Below, piece by piece: positions 24,967 to 31,742 of a stretch of DNA of 64,000 bases. The notes under the pieces are model-generated. The model ran no database searches and was not told where the DNA came from. It saw nothing but the letters and a program-made list of their open reading frames with translations. Positions within the stretch are counted from its first letter, which is position 1; each line of letters opens with the position of its first letter. A program made the translations under genes and the position numbers. The DNA is from Fimadaptatus sp948467645 (lineage in GTDB: Bacteria > Bacillota > Clostridia > Christensenellales > Aristaeellaceae). Location of the stretch: NCBI GenBank assembly GCA_948467645.1, contig CAOKFD010000005.1, forward strand, positions 13,656-77,655, given 5' to 3'.

Positions 24967-26085
24967 ATGGATGATAAAAAGACAAATTACGTTCAGCAAC
25001 GCGCCAACGATCTTACTCAGCGTCTGCGCACGGCTCAATTGGATTTGCCTGAATTCTGCACGGACTTTTTCCGCGCTATCGAACCTCAGACCAGCCCGCT
25101 TACACGACTGGCCTATGCCTATGACTTCAAACTGTTCTTCTATTTCTTGCAAACCGAAATCCCGGAGTTTGCTGATATGACCGCTGATACCTGGACGTGC
25201 GCCGACCTTGAGCGCATTACGACCCGCCATTTCGATATGTATATGGATTTTCTCGATCTGTATATGAAAAACGTATCCGATGGCGATTCCGACTCCATTG
25301 TGACGCTTGAACGCGAAAATACCGCGCCCGGCAAAATGCGCAAACTTGCGGCACTGCGGAGCCTTTACAAGTACCTTTTCAAGCAGGAACGCATAAAAGC
25401 AAATACCGCCGAGCTTGTAGATATGCCTAAACTGCATGAAAAGCCCATAATCCGGCTCGAACCGGACGAAATGTTAAAATTAATCGACAGCGTAGAGAGT
25501 GGCGATGCACTCAGCGAACGCCAGAAGAAGTTTCATGAACTTACATCACTGCGCGATATGGCCATGATAATGCTGTTTTTAGGCACAGGCATACGCGTTA
25601 GCGAATGCGTTGGGCTTGATTTGGAGGATTTCGACTTCGCCGTTAATGGTATGCTGATTACACGCAAAGGCGGCAACGAAATGGTTCTGTATTTCTCAGA
25701 CGAAGTAGCTAAGTGCCTGAAAGATTATTTTAAGGCGCGTAACCAGATTGAGGCTCTGCCCGGTCATGAACATGCCGCGTTTCTGAGCCTTCAGCGCCGC
25801 CGCATGAGCGTGCGTGCCGTCGAACAGATGGTCAAAAAGTATGCCCGTACAGCCGTACCACTGAAGCGCCGTATCAGCCCGCACAAGCTTCGCTCCACAT
25901 TCGGCACTAATCTGTACCGCGAGACCGGCGATATATATCTGGTTGCCGATGTGCTCGGCCATAGCGACGTAAACACGACGCGGCGGCATTATGCGGCGCA
26001 AAGCGATGATGCACGCCGTGAGGCCGCGCGCCATGTAAAATTGCGCAATGATAAGCCTGATACAAACAACGATGATTCCAAATGA
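24967..26085 (+). CDS. Tyrosine recombinase, XerC/XerD-like
   Basis: A 372-residue site-specific recombinase with a SAM-like N-terminal core-binding domain and a C-terminal catalytic domain. Catalytic residues are visible: Arg in LGTGIRVSECVGLD (about 209), the beta-hairpin Lys in LITRKGGNE, His-x-x-Arg in SPHKLRSTFG (about 304), His in LGHSDVNTTRRHY (about 331) and Tyr in that motif's RRHY. It is longer than XerC/D (about 300), mainly at the N-terminus. No attachment sites or phage genes are near, so a housekeeping Xer role or a stranded integrase are both possible. GAGGTG lies 10 bases before ATG 24967. Confidence 0.88.
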   Translation: MDDKKTNYVQQRANDLTQRLRTAQLDLPEFCTDFFRAIEPQTSPLTRLAYAYDFKLFFYFLQTEIPEFADMTADTWTCADLERITTRHFDMYMDFLDLYMKNVSDGDSDSIVTLERENTAPGKMRKLAALRSLYKYLFKQERIKANTAELVDMPKLHEKPIIRLEPDEMLKLIDSVESGDALSERQKKFHELTSLRDMAMIMLFLGTGIRVSECVGLDLEDFDFAVNGMLITRKGGNEMVLYFSDEVAKCLKDYFKARNQIEALPGHEHAAFLSLQRRRMSVRAVEQMVKKYARTAVPLKRRISPHKLRSTFGTNLYRETGDIYLVADVLGHSDVNTTRRHYAAQSDDARREAARHVKLRNDKPDTNNDDSK

Positions 26086-26150
26086 AGCTTTCCGATATGT
26101 GCTATGCTTGAATGCCTCAAAAAAGTTAACTTGAAATCGTGCGTATGCTA

Positions 26151-26201
26151 TTGACAAGTTCCGGCAATCGATGTATAATGATAGCACTTTAGCACACTAA
26201 A
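26151..26201 (+). promoter_or_regulatory. Consensus promoter and small palindrome of the amino acid ABC operon
   Basis: A perfect TTGACA (26151-26156), 17 bases, TATAAT (26174-26179). Just downstream, TTTAG-CACA-CTAAA (26188-26201) is a short inverted repeat in the transcription start region, a possible operator. Confidence 0.8.
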
Positions 26202-26221
26202 TCAATTGCGAGGTGTCATTT

Positions 26222-27052
26222 ATGAAAAGGATAGTTTCCCTGATGCTTACCGTAATCATGCTGCTGTGCAGTTGTGCTGCATTTGCTGACGCGGCCACGG
26301 ATGATTCTTATCAGAAGATTTTGGACAAGGGCAACTTGATAATGGGTCTGGACGATTCCTTCCCGCCGATGGGCTATCGCGACGAGAACGGCGATATTGT
26401 TGGCTTCGACGTTGACGTTGCTCGAGAAGTCTGCGGCCGCATGGGCGTCGAACTCGTGCTTCAGCCAATCTCTTGGGATGCTAAGGTCATTGAGCTTAAC
26501 AGCGGCAATATCGATTGCATCTGGAATGGCTTTACCATAACCGATGAACTTCAGGAGCAGCTTACCTTCTCTGAGCCTTATCTTGCCAACACTCAGATCA
26601 TCGTGGTTCGAAACGACAGCGATGCACAGACGCTTAGCGATCTCGCTGGCAAGAGCTTGGGCGTACAGGCCGGTTCCAGTGCAGTGGCGGCCCTCGATGC
26701 TAACCCCGACTTCCGCGACAGCGTTACTGTCAATGAGTTCAAGGACAACATGACTGCCATGCTCGACCTTGAAAACGGTGGTCTTGACGCTGTACTGGTT
26801 GACGTTATTGTTGCCGGCTATTATTTCTCTCAGCATGATTGCGATCTGCGCCAGTTGGACGAGTCGCTGGCGGCTGAAGAATACGGCGTTGGCTTCCGCA
26901 AGGATGATCTCGCACTGGTTGAAAATGTAAACCGTATACTCAATGAGATGGCCGAGGACGGCACTCTGGCTGAAATATCTACCAAGTGGTTCGATTCCGA
27001 TATAACCACCGTAGGCAAGACCGATGCCGCTGACGATGCGACTGCGGCCTGA
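26222..27052 (+). CDS. Amino acid ABC transporter substrate-binding protein
   Basis: A 276-residue exported protein of the SBP_bac_3 family that captures polar amino acids. Signal peptide MKRIVSLMLTVIMLLCSC ends in CSC-AAFADA, so it may be lipid-anchored or cleaved at FADA. The mature part has KILDKGNLIMGLDDSFPPMGY, GDIVGFDVDVAREV, CIWNGFTITDE and the hinge strand DAVLVDVIVAGYY. The ligand is not readable by eye; cystine or glutamine-type are usual. First gene of an SBP-permease-ATPase operon. Confidence 0.92.
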   Translation: MKRIVSLMLTVIMLLCSCAAFADAATDDSYQKILDKGNLIMGLDDSFPPMGYRDENGDIVGFDVDVAREVCGRMGVELVLQPISWDAKVIELNSGNIDCIWNGFTITDELQEQLTFSEPYLANTQIIVVRNDSDAQTLSDLAGKSLGVQAGSSAVAALDANPDFRDSVTVNEFKDNMTAMLDLENGGLDAVLVDVIVAGYYFSQHDCDLRQLDESLAAEEYGVGFRKDDLALVENVNRILNEMAEDGTLAEISTKWFDSDITTVGKTDAADDATAA

Positions 27053-27078
27053 TCAATCTCAATCTGATTAAACGTTCG

Positions 27079-27117
27079 GGGCTTCCGATTCACAGCAAAG
27101 CGGAAGCCCTCTCTTTT
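27079..27117 (+). terminator. Intercistronic terminator between binding protein and permease
   Basis: A 9-bp GC-rich stem GGGCTTCCG/CGGAAGCCC (27079-27087 with 27101-27109) followed by TCTCTTTT. Partial termination here would give more binding protein than membrane components. Confidence 0.75.
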
Positions 27118-27145
27118 CGCGCAAAAGAAACTTGCGAGGTGCGAC

Positions 27146-27814
27146 ATGGTTTACTTTAACAATTGGACGGCAATGAGCAAAATGCTTATACAGCTGCTCA
27201 TCGGTACGCAAAATACAGTGTCTATATTCTGCTGGACACTCGTTTTTTCAATACCTCTGGGCGTGCTGGTTTCGGTGGGACGCATGTCTAAGCACGGTCT
27301 GATCTGGAGGCCGCTGCACATATATATACTTATAATGCGCGGCACTCCGCTGATACTTCAGATTTTATTCGTATACTTCGCATTGCCGCGCATATTGCCC
27401 GGCGGTATGCGCATCGACCGATACTGGGCAGCTGTAATCGCGTGCGTCATTAACTATGCCGCGTATTTTGCCGAGATATTTCGCGGCGGCATACAGTCGA
27501 TGCCTGTCGGTCAGTATGAAGCAGCTCAAATGTTGGGATTTACGCGTATGCAGACGTTTTTTCGCATAATACTGCCTCAGGTTGTAAAACGCGTGCTTCT
27601 GCCGGTAAGCAACGAAGTAATAACGCTTATAAAGGATACGGCGCTGGTATCGACGATAGGTCTGTATGACCTGTACTCACTGGCAAGTAAGGAAGTAAAC
27701 CGCACGGCATCTATCGAGCCGCTGATAGTCGCAGGCGTATTCTACCTTGTATTTACGTTTGTGATTACCAAACTTTTTACGCTTTGCGAAAAGAAGCTGA
27801 ACTATTACAGATAA
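27146..27814 (+). CDS. Amino acid ABC transporter permease
   Basis: A 222-residue HisM/GlnP-type membrane subunit with about five helices. It holds IGTQNTVSIFCWTLVFSIPLG, the MRGTPLILQILFVYF signature and the cytoplasmic EAA loop EAAQMLGFTRMQTFFRIILPQ, which contacts the ATPase. GAGGTG precedes ATG 27146. The ATPase follows 21 bases after the stop. Confidence 0.94.
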   Translation: MVYFNNWTAMSKMLIQLLIGTQNTVSIFCWTLVFSIPLGVLVSVGRMSKHGLIWRPLHIYILIMRGTPLILQILFVYFALPRILPGGMRIDRYWAAVIACVINYAAYFAEIFRGGIQSMPVGQYEAAQMLGFTRMQTFFRIILPQVVKRVLLPVSNEVITLIKDTALVSTIGLYDLYSLASKEVNRTASIEPLIVAGVFYLVFTFVITKLFTLCEKKLNYYR

Positions 27815-27835
27815 TTACGATTGAGGTATACGCAT

Positions 27836-28588
27836 ATGCTTATCGCGCGAGATATATATAAGAGCTTTGACAATTTGAAGGTGCTGGATGGCATATCGCT
27901 TGAAATAAACCGCGGCGAAGTAGTCGCAATAATCGGCCCGTCAGGTTCAGGCAAGAGCACGTTTCTGCGCTGCCTTACGCGGTTGGAGCAGATAGACAGC
28001 GGCTATATTGCAATCGACGACGATGTTATGGTATCTAATCAGGACGGTCACGCGGTCTATGCGCCTAACGCGCAGTTGCATAAGATCGGACACAAGATGG
28101 GCATGGTATTTCAAAGCTTCAACCTGTTCCCCCATTTTACCGTGCTGCGTAATCTGACGGAGGCTCCTATACATGTGCTGGGCAAAGACCGTAAAGCGGC
28201 TGAAACGCGTGCGATGGAGCTTTTGAGCAAGGTCGGACTTGCCGATAAACGCGATGCGTATCCGTATCAGCTATCAGGAGGGCAGCAGCAGCGCGTGGCC
28301 ATTGCGCGCGCGCTGGCAATGGAACCGGAGATACTTTGCTTTGATGAGCCTACATCCGCGCTTGATCCCGAACTTACGCTGGAAGTACTGGAAGTAATTC
28401 GCAATCTGGCAAGTGAACACATGACTATGATAGTAGTTACCCACGAAATGAGCTTTGCACGCGACGTTGCCAGCCGTGTCGTATTTATGGCCGGCGGCCA
28501 CATAGTTGAAGAAGGCACGCCGGAGCAAGTGTTTGGCAACTCTCAAAATCCGAGAACGCGTCAGTTCATCGGACAGTACGGAAAGTAA
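27836..28588 (+). CDS. Amino acid ABC transporter ATPase, GlnQ type
   Basis: A 250-residue ATPase with Walker A GPSGSGKSTFLRC, Q-loop MVFQSFNLFPHFT, signature LSGGQQQRVAIARALA, Walker B ILCFDEPTSALDPE and H-loop IVVTHEMSFARDVA, the hallmark sequence of polar amino acid transporters. ATG 27836 lies 9 bases after GAGG; TTG 27821 overlaps the ribosome binding site. A terminator follows. Confidence 0.95.
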   Translation: MLIARDIYKSFDNLKVLDGISLEINRGEVVAIIGPSGSGKSTFLRCLTRLEQIDSGYIAIDDDVMVSNQDGHAVYAPNAQLHKIGHKMGMVFQSFNLFPHFTVLRNLTEAPIHVLGKDRKAAETRAMELLSKVGLADKRDAYPYQLSGGQQQRVAIARALAMEPEILCFDEPTSALDPELTLEVLEVIRNLASEHMTMIVVTHEMSFARDVASRVVFMAGGHIVEEGTPEQVFGNSQNPRTRQFIGQYGK

Positions 28589-28599
28589 TCTGGCATTTG

Positions 28600-28630
28600 C
28601 CGTCACGAGTAACTGTGACGGTATTTTTTA
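28600..28630 (+). terminator. Terminator after the amino acid ABC operon
   Basis: CCGTCAC/GTGACGG stem (28600-28606 with 28615-28621), 8-base loop, then TATTTTTTA. Confidence 0.88.
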
Positions 28631-28754
28631 TAATTCTGTCAGCAATTGGTTTTTGCTATTAACCGTTTCGGCATGTTGCACGCATTGCTATTGCCGATAT
28701 GCGGTTAGGCAATTGAAAGAACACTCATACACCCGCACGCTTTCACATGAGCGA

Positions 28755-28783
28755 TTGACTATCAATGAAAATCGTGGTAAAAT
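28755..28783 (+). promoter_or_regulatory. Promoter of the 2-hydroxyacid dehydrogenase
   Basis: TTGACT (28755-28760), 17-base spacer, TAAAAT (28778-28783) with TGG before it (extended -10). Confidence 0.75.
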
Positions 28784-28853
28784 TGCAACATGATAGGCAC
28801 AGAAATCACGCAAAGGCAACGCAAATAATAAACCGATGGAAGAGGTAATTCGC

Positions 28854-29843
28854 ATGAAAGCCATCTACTTGAACAAGAATATAAAGACCGTCGATTGGGT
28901 GTTTTCGGAAGAAACTCAGCGCGCATTGGGCGATAAGTTGGAGATACTTGGCAAGGTGCGCGTGGACGATATGGACAGCCAGCGTGATATTCTCAAGCAG
29001 GCTGAGTGCATATTTTCGACTTGGGGTATGCCTGCGCTTACCGGCGAGCAGATTGACGAGTATCTGCCCAACCTCAAGATAGTCTTTTACGGTGCCGGTT
29101 CTGTACAGTATTTTGCCCGTCCGTTCATTGAGCGCGGCATTCATGTCTGCTCAAGCTGGCAGGCCAACGGTATACCCGTCGCCGAGAACGTAATGTCGCT
29201 GATACTGCTGAGCAACAAGGGCTATTTCCGCCGTGCAGACGATTACCGAGCAGATAAGACCAAGTCCACCCCCAATGACTTCCCAGGCAACTTCGGCTGC
29301 AAGATTGGCCTTATCGGCTTTGGCGTAATCGGCCGCAAGGTTGCCGAGCTTATGAAGCCGTTCCGCGTAAACATATTGGCATACGATCCGTTTGTATCCG
29401 ATGAAGTAATGGCTTCGCGCGGCGTAAAGCGCGCAACGCTTGAGGAGATTTTCTCGGAATGCCAGACGATAAGCAACCATCTGCCTAATCTGGATTCCAC
29501 TAAGAAAATGCTGACATACGATCTGTTCAAGCTCATGAAGCCCAACGCGACGTTTATCAATACTGGCCGTGGCGCGCAGTTGATCGAGGACGATCTGGCT
29601 CGCGCGATGAAGGAAGCGCCTCGCCGCACGGCCCTGCTGGACGTAACCTGGCCCGAGCCGTGCCCGGCCGAATCTCCGTTCTGGAGCCTGCCCAACGTTA
29701 TACTTACGCCGCATCTGGCGGGCAGTCTGGGCGATGAAGTCATGCGCATGGGCGAATACATGCTTGAAGAGTGCGAAAGGTATCTTGATGGAAAGCCGCT
29801 CGTTTATGACGTGTCTATGGAGATGCTGGAACACATGGCGTAA
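28854..29843 (+). CDS. D-isomer specific 2-hydroxyacid dehydrogenase
   Basis: A 329-residue NAD(P)-dependent dehydrogenase. The Rossmann motif is IGLIGFGVIGRKVAELM. The catalytic triad is visible as Arg in FINTGRGAQL, Glu in DVTWPEPCPAE and His in LTPHLAGSLGDE. The closest relatives I can place are sugar-acid or oligosaccharide-linked hydroxyacid dehydrogenases rather than SerA, because no ACT domain is present. ATG 28854 is preferred over 28836 because GAGG lies 8 bases upstream. Monocistronic, with its own promoter and terminator. Confidence 0.88.
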   Translation: MKAIYLNKNIKTVDWVFSEETQRALGDKLEILGKVRVDDMDSQRDILKQAECIFSTWGMPALTGEQIDEYLPNLKIVFYGAGSVQYFARPFIERGIHVCSSWQANGIPVAENVMSLILLSNKGYFRRADDYRADKTKSTPNDFPGNFGCKIGLIGFGVIGRKVAELMKPFRVNILAYDPFVSDEVMASRGVKRATLEEIFSECQTISNHLPNLDSTKKMLTYDLFKLMKPNATFINTGRGAQLIEDDLARAMKEAPRRTALLDVTWPEPCPAESPFWSLPNVILTPHLAGSLGDEVMRMGEYMLEECERYLDGKPLVYDVSMEMLEHMA

Positions 29844-29868
29844 TCCGCCGATTGTTTATAGACTTTTG

Positions 29869-29900
29869 CCGCTTTGCTATTTTGCAAAGCGGTTTTCTTA
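29869..29900 (+). terminator. Terminator after the dehydrogenase
   Basis: CCGCTTTGC/GCAAAGCGG (29869-29877 with 29884-29892), loop TATTTT, then TTTTCTTA. Confidence 0.88.
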
Positions 29901-29998
29901 TTGTTCAACTACAACTATCAGAGTGCGTCTCAAAAATTTCTGATTCGTTATTTTGAGGCGTTTCATTTTTGAGGCAAGCCCTAGAGTGTGTCGATCAC

Positions 29999-30036
29999 AA
30001 TAAGAAAAGCACACCTCACATTCGGTAAGGTGTGCT
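29999..30036 (-). terminator. Terminator of the flavodoxin-like gene
   Basis: On the reverse strand AGCACACCT/AGGTGTGCT (30028-30036 with 30008-30016) is followed by TTTTCTTATT. Confidence 0.85.
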
Positions 30037-30053
30037 GAAAAGTCACTATACTA

Positions 30054-30497
30054 TTACGCCCTGTCCTCGTCCAGAACCAGCTCAATCTGCTTCTTGGCCC
30101 ATGCGCGCGCCTTGTTCAGATCTTCATCGGTTGGCTGCTTGCCGCCCTGCAGGAAGCCGCCCTTGCCGTTGGTTACGAGAATCTCGCTCATGACCTTTAT
30201 GCCCTTGTCATCAAATACCTTCTTGATGGCGTCGGCAGTTACATGAGTGCCCTTGGGCGAGGCGGTGAACAGCGCAACGTGCATTACGCGCTTGGTATCC
30301 ATGGTGCTGATAAAGGCCTGCATTACCTTATCGATCTTACCATTGGATTCCTCACAGCCCAGGAACATGAGCGGCACCGCTTCAGGCATATATGCCGGCG
30401 GCAGCGGCTCCTTGGGCTGAGTGGCCTCGCGAGCGATAGCCTCGGCTACGGCTTCGGCGCTGCCCTTAGGGCTGGTATAGTGAATACGAGTCTTCAT
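30054..30497 (-). CDS. Flavodoxin-like protein
   Basis: A 147-residue protein resembling the Flavodoxin_3 family (PF12641). It starts MKTRIHYTSPKGSAEAVAEAI, where TSPKGSAE stands in for the phosphate loop of flavodoxins, and has PLMFLGCEESNGKIDK, HVALFTASPKGTH and ILVTNGKGGFLQGG. It probably binds FMN and transfers electrons; the partner is unknown. ATG 30497 is used because AAGGGA lies 10 bases upstream and the homologous region starts there. Monocistronic. Confidence 0.75.
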   Translation of the reverse strand: MKTRIHYTSPKGSAEAVAEAIAREATQPKEPLPPAYMPEAVPLMFLGCEESNGKIDKVMQAFISTMDTKRVMHVALFTASPKGTHVTADAIKKVFDDKGIKVMSEILVTNGKGGFLQGGKQPTDEDLNKARAWAKKQIELVLDEDRA

Positions 30498-30529
30498 ATT
30501 AAAAGCATCCCTTTCAAACAAATAGTCTA

Positions 30530-30563
30530 TTAGTTATTATAGTACTAACTCAACTAATTACAA
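30530..30563 (-). promoter_or_regulatory. Promoter of the flavodoxin-like gene with ACTAA boxes
   Basis: Reverse-strand TATAAT (30536-30541) and TTGTAA (30558-30563), 16-base spacer. Three ACTAA/TTAGT boxes (30530-30534, 30544-30548, 30553-30557) overlap the promoter, suggesting a repressor site. Confidence 0.5.
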
Positions 30564-30671
30564 GTGTAAATGTCCAAAGTTCATAAAAACGTCTACATTT
30601 AACTTGTTTATTTCCAGTTTTTCGCCTAAATATGGACACAAAGTTATGCTACAAGTGGCGTATAATAGCGA

Positions 30672-31508
30672 TTAATATACACCGATGCGAGTATGCGGCA
30701 CTCTGCCATCCAGTATATCGGATATACGGTGGCGCGCGTGTGCAATAAGCACAACCGTTCCGCGCCGTACGGGGGCTATCGAAAATTCCAGCTTTGCATG
30801 CGCGCCGCCTGAGCCTTTGCGCGACGTGCCCACACAGCAATGCTGCATGGCGCGAATTTTTTCAATACATGCCTCCACATTGTCGGCACGGATTTCATCC
30901 ACAAGCGTTCGGGAGTCTGCCGGATCGCGATATATCCCTTCGGTGGAAGTCATTATCAGCAGGTATTTTGAGCACATCAAATCGCTGACTACCGCCGCAG
31001 TTTCATCATTATCTATACATTCTACTACGTGATCGTTGCTGCGGCGCAGCTCGGTCAGCTCAAACTTGCGGGTTTCCTCGTCAGAAACCGGGTCGTTGTA
31101 GTTGATGATCGGTATTGCATTTTGCGCTATTGCGCGCTCCAATGCATGGCGTATGTGCGTACGTTTTTCCGGGTCGTTAAAGTGCTGATGCTCTACCAGC
31201 AATTGGCGCACCGAGTATTCGGGATGTATGAACTGGCGATAATTGGCCATAAGTATCGCCTGTCCCTGCGCACTGTAATCTGTCTTGCACTCCTCGGCGT
31301 CGCCTGTCAGCTCGTGACCGCCGTTGCGCTTCATATAATCAAGACGGCCTATTTCAGCCGCGCCACTCGTGACCCATATCATGCCAGGGCGCAGTTCATC
31401 GCCTAGCCGCGACAGTATATTGTAGTCGATGTCGTTATCTTCCCGGCGTATCAGCGCCATGGAGCCAACCTTGCCAACCAGACTTACGCGCTTTTCATTT
31501 TGAGACAT
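30672..31508 (-). CDS. Glutamate 5-kinase-like amino acid kinase
   Basis: A 278-residue member of the amino acid kinase superfamily. GKVGSMALI is the ATP-side start, VTSGAAEIGR the glycine loop, DNDETAAVVSDLM the substrate-side acidic motif, IMTSTEGIYRDP the nucleotide strand, and GSGGAHAKLEFS the late glycine loop. These match ProB most closely, but the C-terminal PUA domain is missing and proA is not adjacent. A role in proline synthesis is therefore uncertain; another carboxylate or phosphate acceptor is possible. ATG 31508 is used after GGTGGG; the longer frame adds 12 residues without a signal. Confidence 0.65.
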   Translation of the reverse strand: MSQNEKRVSLVGKVGSMALIRREDNDIDYNILSRLGDELRPGMIWVTSGAAEIGRLDYMKRNGGHELTGDAEECKTDYSAQGQAILMANYRQFIHPEYSVRQLLVEHQHFNDPEKRTHIRHALERAIAQNAIPIINYNDPVSDEETRKFELTELRRSNDHVVECIDNDETAAVVSDLMCSKYLLIMTSTEGIYRDPADSRTLVDEIRADNVEACIEKIRAMQHCCVGTSRKGSGGAHAKLEFSIAPVRRGTVVLIAHARHRISDILDGRVPHTRIGVY

Positions 31509-31577
31509 ATACAACCCACCCGCTTTTGTCGATTTATGCTGCAATGCAAATAATTATATCACCCGCAATTTGCCCGG

Positions 31578-31595
31578 TCAACACGAAAGTGTTGA
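31578..31595. repeat. Inverted repeat TCAACAC-GAAA-GTGTTGA
   Basis: A perfect 7-bp palindrome with a GAAA loop in the gap between the divergent kinase and rhamnosidase genes. The half-site TTCAACAC recurs at 31683-31690, in the -35 region of the rhamnosidase promoter, suggesting an operator pair. Confidence 0.45.
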
Positions 31596-31680
31596 ATGTA
31601 CGTGTGTAAATAAGATGCTCACCTGCTTTGCATTCAGTTATACGAATAACACTTAAGTTTGCTAAAATGTAATTTGCCGC

Positions 31681-31709
31681 TGTTCAACACGCAATGAGTG
31701 TGCTATAAT
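31681..31709 (+). promoter_or_regulatory. Promoter of the GH78 rhamnosidase
   Basis: TATAAT (31704-31709) with a TGC in front (extended -10). The -35, TGTTCA at 31681-31686 with a 17-base spacer, is poor, as expected for a regulated extended -10 promoter. Confidence 0.6.
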
Positions 31710-31742
31710 CTAAGTATTGGTAAACGCTATGGAGGTAGCAAC

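Noticed and set aside
24967..26085. XerC/D-like recombinase as evidence for an integrated element
   Set aside because: No attachment-site repeats, tRNA or phage and plasmid genes flank it, and composition matches the neighbours.
29925..29980. Repeated TTTTGAGGC with a TCTCAAAAAT partner between two terminators
   Set aside because: Too short and imperfect to be called a repeat element; may be a degenerate end of an inserted sequence, but there is no other support.
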